From: Caryophanales bacterium UBA4100
GTDB taxonomy: Bacteria; Bacillota; Bacilli; Paenibacillales; UBA4045
Reading direction: 5' to 3'
DNA: 16,908 nucleotides
Assembly: GCA_002383285.1 (NCBI GenBank)
Contig: DFXU01000009.1
Location: forward strand, 2,802 to 19,709
In this document: positions 1 through 8,209 of the stretch, one piece after another
Numbering within the stretch: the first letter of the stretch is position 1
Layout: each line of letters opens with the position of its first letter
Notes under the pieces: generated by a model
Told to the model about the DNA's origin: nothing
The model's input: only the letters and a program-made list of their open reading frames with translations
Databases searched by the model: none
Made by a program: the position numbers and the translations under genes

Positions 1-892
1 CCCGCCACTCCGACCAACCGGACAATTCATAATGATGGTGAATCGGACTCATCTTGAATACACGCTTGCCTGTTGTCTTGAAGGAAATCACCTGTATAAC
101 AACTGATAATATTTCGATTACAAATACGCCGCCAATAACGATAAGCAGGATTTCCGTCTTCGTTAAAATCGCTACGGCTACTAATCCCCCACCAATTCCT
201 AGTGATCCCGTATCCCCCATGAATAGCTTAGCAGGGTGCGCATTGAAGATTAGAAAGCCAAGAACAGCTCCAATCATCGCAGCAGAGAACATGGCAGCTT
301 CTGGCTCTGTTCGATACAAGGCAATAACTGCCAGCGCTCCGAAAGCAATAGCAGCGGTCCCTGATAGCAGTCCATCCAGTCCATCTGTAAAGTTCACGGC
401 ATTCGTAAATCCAAGCATAAAGATCACTATGAACAGATAATAAAACCATTGAAGATCAATGGAAAAGTCTAGTGGGGTAAAATAAATGGTGGTATCATGC
501 CCACTGCTGTAAAGGAGCCAACAAATAACCGCAGAGAATAAAAGCTGCCCAAGCAGCTTCTGCTTGGCAGATAACCCCATAGACCGCTTGAACACAATCT
601 TAATATAATCGTCTAGAAAACCGATCAAACCAAACCCTAGAGTTGCAACCAATAAGATGTAAAACTCTAGATTCTTATCGGAAAAGCGCAGGAATGCAAG
701 CGATAATGCAAGCAGAATAATAATCCCACCCATCGTGGGGGTCCCTTGCTTCTTCTGATGCCCTTGTGGTCCTTCAGAACGGATTTGCTGCCCGAATTTT
801 AATTTGCGAAGTATGGGAATGAATAAAGGCCCCAGAATGATGGACAGTAGGAACGCTACTCCCATAGTAACCATGACAACGGTAAAATCCAA
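1..892 (-). CDS. mraY: MraY, phospho-MurNAc-pentapeptide translocase (3' end cut by window)
   Basis: Integral membrane enzyme that transfers phospho-MurNAc-pentapeptide from UDP to undecaprenyl phosphate, giving lipid I. I translated the minus strand by hand: 297 codons are open to the window edge, and roughly the last 25 residues of the usual ~320 lie outside. Visible family motifs are the Asp pair in FLDDYIK (residues 94-95), NAVNFTDGLDG (164-174), NAHPAKLFMGDTGS (217-230) and the HHH of SPIHHHYE (285-287). Several hydrophobic segments fit a polytopic protein. The start is TTG at 892, with AGAGGG about 8 bases upstream, giving MDFTVVMV, which resembles Paenibacillus MraY starts. The in-frame ATG codons further in would remove part of the first helix. 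It follows murF by 75 bases, probably in the same transcript. The gene appears intact as far as it can be read. Confidence 0.96.
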   Translation of the reverse strand, partial: MDFTVVMVTMGVAFLLSIILGPLFIPILRKLKFGQQIRSEGPQGHQKKQGTPTMGGIIILLALSLAFLRFSDKNLEFYILLVATLGFGLIGFLDDYIKIVFKRSMGLSAKQKLLGQLLFSAVICWLLYSSGHDTTIYFTPLDFSIDLQWFYYLFIVIFMLGFTNAVNFTDGLDGLLSGTAAIAFGALAVIALYRTEPEAAMFSAAMIGAVLGFLIFNAHPAKLFMGDTGSLGIGGGLVAVAILTKTEILLIVIGGVFVIEILSVVIQVISFKTTGKRVFKMSPIHHHYELSGWSEWR

Positions 893-967
893 GATGGTAC
901 CCTCTTTCTATGAATCAGCTATGATATCTCTTGATCAGCATAGAATATAACTTTTCTATTCTTAGCC

Positions 968-2380
968 TTATCCGCTCATTAATGCTTCAACTAGCTCTTC
1001 CAACCGTTTGCCTCTGGAGGCTTTCACCAGTACAATATCCTGTGGCATCGCTACTGCTGCTACCTGCTTAATTAAATCAGCTTTATCATTGGTTGCAACC
1101 ACACGGTTAAGTGAATACATAGCTCGACACTCATCCGCAATATAAGAGGCCATCTCACCGAATGTGAATATATAGGAAAAACTTAATGAATTCAACAATT
1201 TCCCTATATCACGATGGTAGCTTTCCGATTGTGGTCCTAGCTCTAGCATGTCACCTAATACCACAATTTTATGCCGATAGCCTTGAAGCTCATCTAGTAA
1301 TTGTATGGCTGCTTTCATAGATGCTGGACTAGCATTATAAGCATCATTCAGAATGGATAGTCCATTGCTTGCGTGAAGCAGTTCTATGCGCATTCCGGTA
1401 GGAACCGTCTGTTGAAGGCCTGAACGGATTAATACTTCATTCAGTCCGAACCATTGGGCAACAGCAATAGCAGCAAGCGCATTGATCACATTATGACGTC
1501 CGAGCAGCGGTATAGCAAGCTTGGTTAGCGGTGATGAGTTACCTTTTACATTCACATTCACTGCAAAATTCGTTCGATCCGCCTGAACATGAATCTCACT
1601 TGGATAATAATCATTGACTTCAGCATCTAAACCGAATGTAATAATTTGAGCACCTTGCTGGTCGTTCTCTTCAACGAGCTGCTGCAGCAATGGCTCATCT
1701 CCAAGATAAATAAGCACTCCATCACTACGAAGTCCTGCTATGATCTCGAATTTCGCATTTGCAATTTCTTCTCTAGTACCTAGCTGAAGCATATGCGCTT
1801 CGCCAACATTCGTGATAATTACTGCATCTGGCAAGGCGATCTTAGATAGCAGCTCGATCTCACCTCGACCACTCATCCCCATCTCAACAACAGCAATCTC
1901 AGTAGCTTCATCCATCTGTAATAGGGTTTGTGGCAGACCGATATGATTGTTCAAGTTTCCTCTAGTCTTGTGAACTCGGAATTGAGTGGCCATTACCGAG
2001 GCAACCATATCCTTTGTTGAGGTTTTACCATTACTTCCAGTAATTCCTATAACACGAACAGAGAGCTGATTTCTATAGGCTGCAGCAAGCTGCTGAAGCG
2101 CTTCTAAGGTATTATCAACGAGGATTAAAGGAATTTCAACAGGAATAGTCGCAGGATCGTGGTCTCTCTGCCAAACAATAGCGACTGCTCCATCCTCATA
2201 AGCCTGCAATGCATATTCATGTCCATCATAATGACTTCCAATAAGTGAAACGAACAAATTCCCATCCTTTATCGTACGCGTATCCGTACTTACACCTACA
2301 ACCTTAAGGGCTTGTATAGGTGTACGGAGTTCCGCATCATCGATCATGCTGCAAATTTGCTCCAATGTTCTCTGTATCAT
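968..2380 (-). CDS. murF: MurF, UDP-MurNAc-tripeptide:D-Ala-D-Ala ligase
   Basis: Cytoplasmic ATP-dependent Mur ligase that adds D-Ala-D-Ala to UDP-MurNAc-tripeptide, the last cytoplasmic step of the pentapeptide precursor. The protein has 470 residues, normal for the family. The N-terminal UDP-binding domain contains DTRTIKDGNLFVSL (about 33-46). The ATP P-loop is TGSNGKTSTKD (114-124). The central-domain motif VVEMGMSGRGEI and the C-terminal domain ending in KASRGKRLEELV are typical of MurF and separate it from MurC, MurD and MurE. The ATG follows the murE stop codon directly, with no gap. Its ribosome site AGGAG (2395-2391) lies inside the murE 3' end, which suggests translational coupling. 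B. subtilis keeps murF outside its dcw cluster, whereas here it sits between murE and mraY as in Escherichia coli. Confidence 0.97.
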   Translation of the reverse strand: MIQRTLEQICSMIDDAELRTPIQALKVVGVSTDTRTIKDGNLFVSLIGSHYDGHEYALQAYEDGAVAIVWQRDHDPATIPVEIPLILVDNTLEALQQLAAAYRNQLSVRVIGITGSNGKTSTKDMVASVMATQFRVHKTRGNLNNHIGLPQTLLQMDEATEIAVVEMGMSGRGEIELLSKIALPDAVIITNVGEAHMLQLGTREEIANAKFEIIAGLRSDGVLIYLGDEPLLQQLVEENDQQGAQIITFGLDAEVNDYYPSEIHVQADRTNFAVNVNVKGNSSPLTKLAIPLLGRHNVINALAAIAVAQWFGLNEVLIRSGLQQTVPTGMRIELLHASNGLSILNDAYNASPASMKAAIQLLDELQGYRHKIVVLGDMLELGPQSESYHRDIGKLLNSLSFSYIFTFGEMASYIADECRAMYSLNRVVATNDKADLIKQVAAVAMPQDIVLVKASRGKRLEELVEALMSG

Positions 2381-3871
2381 CTAGGATAAGCTCCTTATCG
2401 CATTCGTTGCTACAACTCGATCATCGAAGTCAATGGTTCGATCTTTCAGTATTTGATACGATTCATGACCCTTGCCAGCAATTAATACAACATCCTGTGG
2501 TAGTGCCATCCTGACAGCATGCTCAATTGCCATTGCCCGATCCACAATTAGTTCATAACATTCCTCTGGAAAGCCACTTGCAATAATACCCTCTGATACT
2601 TCTCTTAAGATTGCCGCGGGATCTTCTGAACGTGGATTATCTGATGTTAGGATCACATAATCACTATACTCCGCAGCAATTCGACCCATAATCGGCCGTT
2701 TAGTGCGGTCCCGATCACCACCACAGCCGAATACAGTAATGATGCGCTGTGTAGCGAATTCCTTGACACTCTTAAGTGCATTGTCCAGTCCATCTGGTGA
2801 ATGTGCGTAATCAACCAGTACAAGAAATTCCTGATCTGCATCAACGGTTTGCATCCGCCCATCTACAGACTCCATCTCCTCTAAGCTATGCGTAATTTGC
2901 TCTAATGGAATACCTTCTATCAAAGTTGATGCAATCGCCCCAAGCGCATTATACACATTAAATTTGCCGATTAGCTTCATCTGAACCTTAGCTGAACCAG
3001 CGAAGGAGGTGTTCAATGTGAATGAAGTCCCTTTAATTGATATATGAATATCGGTTGCCCGAACATCAGCATCATTGTCTATGCCATAGGTTATTATTTG
3101 TGCAGCTGTCAAGCTGGCATATCGTTGAGAGACAGGATCATCCACATTTAATACTGCGAACTGTCGGTCGTTCGTATGCGGTCCGTATTCATTACCTAAT
3201 CGCGAGAATAATAAGCCCTTCGCATCTCGATAGCTATCCATCGTACGATGGTAGTCTAGATGGTCTTGTGTCAGGTTCGTAAATAGTGCAGTACGGAAAC
3301 GACATCCTTTTACTCGACCAAGCTCTAACGCATGGCTTGATACTTCCATAGTACAGAACTTAGCGCCTTCATTTACCATCAGCCGAAGTGTTCGTTGTAA
3401 TTCTAGTGCTTCCTCTGTTGTTCGTTCTGTCGGAATGGTTCGACCTGCAATACGTGTATGAATTGTCCCCATCAGTCCAGTCCGAAAGCCTGAATCGATT
3501 AGGATGTGATCAATGATGAATGCAGTGGTCGTCTTCCCATTCGTACCGGTAATTCCAATAAGCTTCAATTGTTGACTAGGATAGCCATAATAATGACTAG
3601 CTATGACACCCATCGCTTGTCGGCAATCCTTCACAAATATCTGAGGCACTCGCATGTTAGGAATTTCTCTCTCCAAAACTAATCCAACCGCTCCCTTAGC
3701 AATAGCATCCTCAGCGAATAGATGACCATCCTGCACCAGACCTGAGATACAAATAAATAAATCTCCTGATTGCACCTTCCGGGAATCGGTTTGTATGCCA
3801 TGGAATTCTATATTCCCATCCCCTACAAGCCTAGAAGCCACCAACCAATCAGCTAATTCTACTAATCGCAA
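2381..3871 (-). CDS. murE: MurE, UDP-MurNAc-L-Ala-D-Glu:meso-diaminopimelate ligase
   Basis: Cytoplasmic ATP-dependent ligase that adds the third stem-peptide residue. The DNPR motif (about residues 411-414, in SDNPRSEDP) is the known signature for meso-diaminopimelate rather than lysine, which predicts DAP-type peptidoglycan. Also visible are the P-loop TGTNGKTTT (about 108-116), TTEEALELQ, the lysine of DAKGLLFSRL that is carbamylated in the family (about 218), FGCGGDRDRTKRP and GKGHESYQ. I place the start at TTG 3871 (496 residues, beginning MRLVELADWL). An upstream GTG at 3880 overlaps the ribosome site GAGGAG (3885-3880), while the TTG lies 8 bases after it. A candidate extended -10 promoter lies in the gap after spoVD. 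Function is nearly certain; the start codon is likely but inferred. Confidence 0.96.
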   Translation of the reverse strand: MRLVELADWLVASRLVGDGNIEFHGIQTDSRKVQSGDLFICISGLVQDGHLFAEDAIAKGAVGLVLEREIPNMRVPQIFVKDCRQAMGVIASHYYGYPSQQLKLIGITGTNGKTTTAFIIDHILIDSGFRTGLMGTIHTRIAGRTIPTERTTEEALELQRTLRLMVNEGAKFCTMEVSSHALELGRVKGCRFRTALFTNLTQDHLDYHRTMDSYRDAKGLLFSRLGNEYGPHTNDRQFAVLNVDDPVSQRYASLTAAQIITYGIDNDADVRATDIHISIKGTSFTLNTSFAGSAKVQMKLIGKFNVYNALGAIASTLIEGIPLEQITHSLEEMESVDGRMQTVDADQEFLVLVDYAHSPDGLDNALKSVKEFATQRIITVFGCGGDRDRTKRPIMGRIAAEYSDYVILTSDNPRSEDPAAILREVSEGIIASGFPEECYELIVDRAMAIEHAVRMALPQDVVLIAGKGHESYQILKDRTIDFDDRVVATNAIRSLS

Positions 3872-3879
3872 AAGGATCA

Positions 3880-3885
3880 CTCCTC
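3880..3885 (-). promoter_or_regulatory. Ribosome binding site that decides the murE start
   Basis: GAGGAG on the minus strand. Its last base is the first base of an in-frame GTG, which leaves no spacer for that codon. The next in-frame start, TTG at 3871, has an 8-base spacer and gives the N-terminus usual for MurE. Confidence 0.75.
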
Positions 3886-3910
3886 ATAATTAATAATTGT
3901 TACTTCATAG

Positions 3911-3919
3911 ATTATATCA
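3911..3919 (-). promoter_or_regulatory. Candidate extended -10 promoter for murE
   Basis: TGATATAAT on the minus strand: a perfect TATAAT preceded by TG and one base, the extended -10 form. It lies in the spoVD-murE gap. No convincing -35 stands 17 bases upstream (AATAGA), which extended -10 promoters can tolerate. Predicted transcription would start about 30 bases before the murE TTG. It would let murE and downstream genes be expressed when spoVD is off. This is inference from sequence only. Confidence 0.5.
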
Positions 3920-3934
3920 CTAATATCCCAATTT

Positions 3935-5875
3935 CTATTCCTTTTTTGCTGGTTGTTCTGTTAGGAATACACGAATTGTTGAGCCTTGCTGCACTCTTGT
4001 TCCAGCTTTAGGAGCTTGACTTATGACAAGGTTGCCCGACCCAGCTCTTGCTAGATTCAAGCTACTGCCCAAATCCTGAATGATCTCGTTGACCGTCATA
4101 CCGACTAGATCTGGCACCTCCACATAAGCACGCTCTCCTAATTCAGGCCTATATTTCTTGTCTAGCTGATCCTTGCGAGGCTCGATTTCTAGATAGCGAA
4201 GTGTATCTTCCATAATATTACGAACGATCGGAGCGGCAATCAATCCACCGAATTGTAATCCTTGCGGGTCGTCAACAGCGATGTATATGACAACCTGTGG
4301 ATCATCAGCAGGAGCAAAACCTACGAATGATACGATATGCTCATTGGCAGAATACCTGCCATTAATAATCTTCTGCGCTGTACCCGTCTTTCCCCCAACC
4401 CGATACCCGTCAATGAACGCATTCCGGCCTGTTCCTTTAGCTACAACGCTTTCTAGTGCAAGTCGAACCTCCTTAGAGGTTTCCTCGGAGATTACTTGAC
4501 GTACAAGCTCCGGCTCGATATCTTCAACCACCTCACCTGTAAGTGGGTTTAACCAAGATTTTGCTACATGAGGAGTATAAAGCTTTCCACCATTAATTGC
4601 AGCTGAGACAGCAGCCACTTGTTGAATAGGTGTTACTGAGACACCTTGACCGAATGCGGTTGTCGCCAATTCAACGGGTCCAACTTGAGCAGGCTTGAAC
4701 AGTATACCATTCTCTTCACCTGCTAAATCAATGCCCGTCTTCTGACCAAAACCAAATCGTGTAATGTAGTCAAACAGCTTCTCCTTGCCTAGTCGCTGTC
4801 CCATTACAACAAAACCCGGGTTACAAGAATTCTCCACCACCTCTAAGAAGGTCTGATCTCCGTGACCACCCTTCTTCCAGCAACGTAGTCTAGCACCACC
4901 TACCTCAATGTAACCTTTATCAAAGTAATGATCATTCTCTAGATCAACCTTATTCTCTTCTAGTGCTGCTGCGAGTGTTATGATCTTGAAGGTTGAACCC
5001 GGCTCATATGTCATCCAAATCGGTAAATTTCGATTGAATATTTCAGATGAATAGGCTTTGTAATTACCGGGATCATACGTAGGCCTGCTAGCCATAGCTA
5101 GTATTTCACCTGTATTAGGATCCATAGCGATACCGATCACATTCTTAGGCTGATAGTTCAGAACCGCTTGGTCAAGCTCTCGCTCAAGAATCGTCTGAAT
5201 GGGCTTGTCGATTGTCAATTGTAAGGTTAAGCCTTCTCGGGGGCTCGTATATTGATCTGTAGAGCCTGGCATCTGGCGACCCTGAACATCTGCTAGGAAG
5301 GATACATTCCCCGAAATCCCGCGAAGATATTCATCATACTCGAGCTCTACACCAGTCAGCCCTTGACTATCAATACCTGTAAAGCCAAGAATATGAGCCG
5401 CAAATCCACCATACGGATAATATCGTTTATGATCCTCAGCGACATAAATACCGGGCAAATTCAGATCTCGTATTTCCTGCGCTTTCTCAGTTGTGATTTT
5501 ACGACCACCAGGTTGGATTTTTACGATGAACGTTCTCTTAACTAGCATGTCATATAATTTTTTTTCCGACATATCTATTTTCTGTGCAAGCAGCTTAGCT
5601 GTACGACTGGCATCCTTCACTTGTACAGGAACCGCCATTACGGTTGGCGAGCTTATATCATACGCTAGTGGTGTTCCATTACGATCCTGGATCTCTCCAC
5701 GCTTTGCGGTGAAGGGAATATTACGCCTCCATGAATCCTCTGCTCGCTCTGATAGCTCAGAGCCCTTCCATATTTGCACATACCCTAGTCGAGTTATCAT
5801 TGCCAAGAAAATGAGAGAAGCAATAATGAGTGAAATGAATAATCGGCGCCGCATCGAAGCTTTGGATACTTTCAT
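3935..5875 (-). CDS. spoVD: SpoVD, sporulation-specific class B penicillin-binding protein
   Basis: Membrane-anchored DD-transpeptidase required for spore cortex peptidoglycan in Bacillus. The protein has 646 residues. A short basic N-terminus and one membrane helix (about 11-30) are followed by the PBP dimerization domain (about 50-210), the transpeptidase domain (about 240-560) and one PASTA domain (about 585-638). Catalytic motifs are EPGSTFK with Ser294 and Lys297, S350-C351-N352, and K496-T497-G498. Cys332 and Cys351 match the pair reported to form a regulatory disulfide in B. subtilis SpoVD, reduced by StoA. The single PASTA domain and this cysteine pair separate it from the neighbouring PbpB. 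The ATG has GGAGG 9 bases upstream. The 123-base gap before it holds a strong inverted repeat, and sporulation-specific expression is expected from B. subtilis, where a sigma-E promoter is used; I could not identify one here. Confidence 0.96.
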   Translation of the reverse strand: MKVSKASMRRRLFISLIIASLIFLAMITRLGYVQIWKGSELSERAEDSWRRNIPFTAKRGEIQDRNGTPLAYDISSPTVMAVPVQVKDASRTAKLLAQKIDMSEKKLYDMLVKRTFIVKIQPGGRKITTEKAQEIRDLNLPGIYVAEDHKRYYPYGGFAAHILGFTGIDSQGLTGVELEYDEYLRGISGNVSFLADVQGRQMPGSTDQYTSPREGLTLQLTIDKPIQTILERELDQAVLNYQPKNVIGIAMDPNTGEILAMASRPTYDPGNYKAYSSEIFNRNLPIWMTYEPGSTFKIITLAAALEENKVDLENDHYFDKGYIEVGGARLRCWKKGGHGDQTFLEVVENSCNPGFVVMGQRLGKEKLFDYITRFGFGQKTGIDLAGEENGILFKPAQVGPVELATTAFGQGVSVTPIQQVAAVSAAINGGKLYTPHVAKSWLNPLTGEVVEDIEPELVRQVISEETSKEVRLALESVVAKGTGRNAFIDGYRVGGKTGTAQKIINGRYSANEHIVSFVGFAPADDPQVVIYIAVDDPQGLQFGGLIAAPIVRNIMEDTLRYLEIEPRKDQLDKKYRPELGERAYVEVPDLVGMTVNEIIQDLGSSLNLARAGSGNLVISQAPKAGTRVQQGSTIRVFLTEQPAKKE

Positions 5876-5893
5876 CCTGTCATACCTCCATCG

Positions 5894-5937
5894 TCCTATA
5901 GACTGAAATACGTTTCATATCAACGTATTCTATAGGA
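5894..5937 (-). repeat. Bulged 16-bp inverted repeat upstream of spoVD
   Basis: Two nested perfect 8-bp arms form one long stem. The outer pair is TCCTATAG (5894-5901) with CTATAGGA (5930-5937). The inner pair is AATACGTT (5907-5914) with AACGTATT (5922-5929). There is a 7-base loop (5915-5921) and one 5-base bulge (5902-5906). It ends 4 bases before the spoVD ribosome site. No T-run follows, so it is not a simple terminator. It could be an mRNA structure that affects spoVD translation or processing, or an operator. Confidence 0.75.
5895..5923 (-). promoter_or_regulatory. Weak candidate promoter overlapping the spoVD inverted repeat
   Basis: TTGATA (5923-5918) and TATAGG (5900-5895) are separated by exactly 17 bases on the minus strand, scoring 5/6 and 4/6 against the sigma-A consensus. 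The predicted start would fall at the spoVD ribosome site, leaving an almost absent leader, so this may be coincidence. I did not find a good sigma-E match. Confidence 0.25.
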
Positions 5938-5998
5938 TTCAGAGATAGAACAAGCTTATGACAACGGAGTCGCTACACACACTACTTCCCTGCAGTTC

Positions 5999-8194
5999 TT
6001 ATTCATCCTCATTCTCTTTAATTGCCACATGGTCTTGTTCAGCGGCCTTTAGCTTATAAGGCTCAAATTTAATTTCAAGAGATTGAGATGACGTAGTGCC
6101 AATTGACTTCTGTGCAGTTGCATAGCCTTCACCCAGCAGTGTACAGCTGACCTCGTAAACCGAGCACACCTCGACGACATCACGCATCGAACGACCAGTT
6201 ACATCGGGAAAGCTCAGTCCTTTGGGTGGTGCTGTTAATACATAACCTTTTTGCTCAAGACCCATTCTCGTTCCAGCCATCGGTTGCTGCTGCAGTACCT
6301 TCTGTCCCTTACCAATCAAGTCATAATCGATACCAATTCGATCTAATAAATCCTTCGCTTCCGATGTGCTAACACCCTTAAGATCAGGCATAAGCACGCC
6401 ACTATCATCAAGTAATTGAGTAACACCGGTTGATGTGTTCTCTTTAGGCACATTCAAGTATCTTAGACTCTTTCCCATGATTTCCTTAAATACCGGAGCA
6501 GATACCTCACTGCTTCGATTCGAGTCCGATCCAATGTCTGGGTCATCAATGATGACACTTAACACAATCTGTGGGTTATCCGCAGGAGCATAACCTATAA
6601 AGGAAACAACCCATTTGCTTTCTGCATATTGGCCATCGATAAACTTCTGTGCCGTACCGGTCTTTCCGGCAATCCGGTAGCCATCTATGAATACACGACG
6701 GCCTGTACCGATCTCCTGGTCAGATACAACCTGCTCTAAGTAACCACTTACCTGCTTAGCTGCATCTTCAGATATTACCTGTCTGATTACCTCTGGCTCT
6801 GTCATCTTAATCACCTTATTCGTAACTGGATCAATGATTTCCTTCATCAGATAAGGTCTCATCAGCTTACCGCCATTGGCTATTGCAGAAATTGCAGCCA
6901 CCTGCTGTATGGCAGTAACAGCCACACCCTGACCGAAGGTAGCAGTAGCGACCTCACTTGGATAGTGAAATTTAATATTACCTTTGATTTCTCCTTGCAA
7001 ATCAATACTTGTTGTTGTCCCAAATCCGAATTTCTCAATATAATCATGCAGCTTATCTTTCCCGAGACCATCATATCCGAGCTTTACAAAAGCTACATTA
7101 CTCGAACGCTTAAGCCCTTCAAGGTATGTAATCTCTCCCCAGCCTTTACCATTATTATGGTCACGTATTGTTGCACCAGGCACCCTAATCGATCCGGATT
7201 TATAGGTTTCCTCTGGCTTGAATATACCTTGATCCACAGCAGCCGCTAGCGTAACAATCTTAAACGTAGAACCAGGCTCATATTGTGAAGCAATATTATG
7301 ATTTTTGAAATCCCCTTGATCAGCAAAATCCCAGTACGTGTTCGGATTGTAGGAAGGCAGGCTGGACATACCTAGAATTTCCATTGTATTCGGATCAGCG
7401 GCAATAACCATCGCGCCCTTAGGATGAAATTGTTCATTCATCTTCTCCAACGCTTCTTCAATATAATGTTGAATTTGCCGATCGATCGTTGTCTTCACAT
7501 GACTGCCATTCTCTGGCACGGTTACTGTAGCCTGTCCTTCAGGCAATTGATAACCTAATCGGTCCTTCTCGTAGCTAATTTCTCCTGGTGTGCCTTTTAG
7601 AAATTCATCATAAACCAGCTCAAGGCCAGTTCTTGCTTGATTCTCCTTGTCCACATAACCCAGAATATGCGAAGCCAGTTGGTTTGTCGGGTAATATCGC
7701 TTCCGTTCCTCCAGTAATGTTACAGAGCCTTTCAAACCAAGACTCTCAATTTGTTTATTAATTTCATCAGCTATTGATTTATCTATCTTCCAGCCTTCGT
7801 TACGAATTTCCACCTGATCCTTGTATCTGCCATCCTCCCGCTTCGAAGTCACACGATCATTCAGCTTACTAAGACCATCAGGTGTATTCATATTTAATAG
7901 TGGCGCTAACATGCCCACCACTTCAGATTGCTGTTTATATTTATCAATAAGCAATGGATTGACTGCTACTGTGAATGATTCGCCGTCCTGAGCCAGAATC
8001 TTATTATTCCGATCAAGGATAGATCCTCTAATCGGCTGAAGCACCTTTTGTTTACTCCAGGAAACCTCGGCTTTATCCAACAGCTCAGCACCGGTTACAA
8101 CCTGTACCCAGTAAAGCTTCATAGTCATCGCAAGAAAAAGAAGGGTGAAGAGCCCCCCAATTACTAAGGATCGTACCCTGATTTTTCTGCCCAT
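5999..8194 (-). CDS. pbpB: PbpB, division class B penicillin-binding protein (FtsI/PBP2B type) with two PASTA domains
   Basis: Septal peptidoglycan DD-transpeptidase of the divisome, anchored in the membrane with the catalytic part outside. The protein has 731 residues. One membrane helix (about 9-30) precedes the dimerization domain (about 50-215) and the transpeptidase domain (about 255-580). Catalytic motifs are EPGSTFK with Ser309 and Lys312, S364-S365-N366, and K511-T512-G513. Two PASTA domains follow (about 600-655 and 660-712), then a charged tail ending ENEDE. The second PASTA domain has two cysteines (677 and 684), unusual for an exported domain. It starts 15 bases after ftsL, the usual Firmicute order. 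The ATG is preceded by AAGGGG at a fairly long spacing of about 11 bases. Its SxN motif lacks the cysteine found in SpoVD. Confidence 0.95.
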   Translation of the reverse strand: MGRKIRVRSLVIGGLFTLLFLAMTMKLYWVQVVTGAELLDKAEVSWSKQKVLQPIRGSILDRNNKILAQDGESFTVAVNPLLIDKYKQQSEVVGMLAPLLNMNTPDGLSKLNDRVTSKREDGRYKDQVEIRNEGWKIDKSIADEINKQIESLGLKGSVTLLEERKRYYPTNQLASHILGYVDKENQARTGLELVYDEFLKGTPGEISYEKDRLGYQLPEGQATVTVPENGSHVKTTIDRQIQHYIEEALEKMNEQFHPKGAMVIAADPNTMEILGMSSLPSYNPNTYWDFADQGDFKNHNIASQYEPGSTFKIVTLAAAVDQGIFKPEETYKSGSIRVPGATIRDHNNGKGWGEITYLEGLKRSSNVAFVKLGYDGLGKDKLHDYIEKFGFGTTTSIDLQGEIKGNIKFHYPSEVATATFGQGVAVTAIQQVAAISAIANGGKLMRPYLMKEIIDPVTNKVIKMTEPEVIRQVISEDAAKQVSGYLEQVVSDQEIGTGRRVFIDGYRIAGKTGTAQKFIDGQYAESKWVVSFIGYAPADNPQIVLSVIIDDPDIGSDSNRSSEVSAPVFKEIMGKSLRYLNVPKENTSTGVTQLLDDSGVLMPDLKGVSTSEAKDLLDRIGIDYDLIGKGQKVLQQQPMAGTRMGLEQKGYVLTAPPKGLSFPDVTGRSMRDVVEVCSVYEVSCTLLGEGYATAQKSIGTTSSQSLEIKFEPYKLKAAEQDHVAIKENEDE

Positions 8195-8209
8195 ATCGAA
8201 GTCAGCCCC

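Noticed and set aside
54..440. Plus-strand open frame of 128 codons.
   Set aside because: It is antisense to mraY, whose minus-strand reading frame carries all the family motifs. The plus-strand product resembles nothing known and is rich in Ser, Pro and Ile, as expected of a shadow frame.
228..449. Minus-strand 73-codon frame inside mraY, which could suggest that mraY is broken.
   Set aside because: Hand translation shows mraY open in a different frame from 892 to the window edge with no stop, so mraY is intact and this is a shadow.
893..967. Short inverted repeat (AGAATA with TATTCT) between murF and mraY.
   Set aside because: A 6-bp AT-only stem with a 9-base loop and no T-run; too weak to call a terminator, and the genes are probably co-transcribed.
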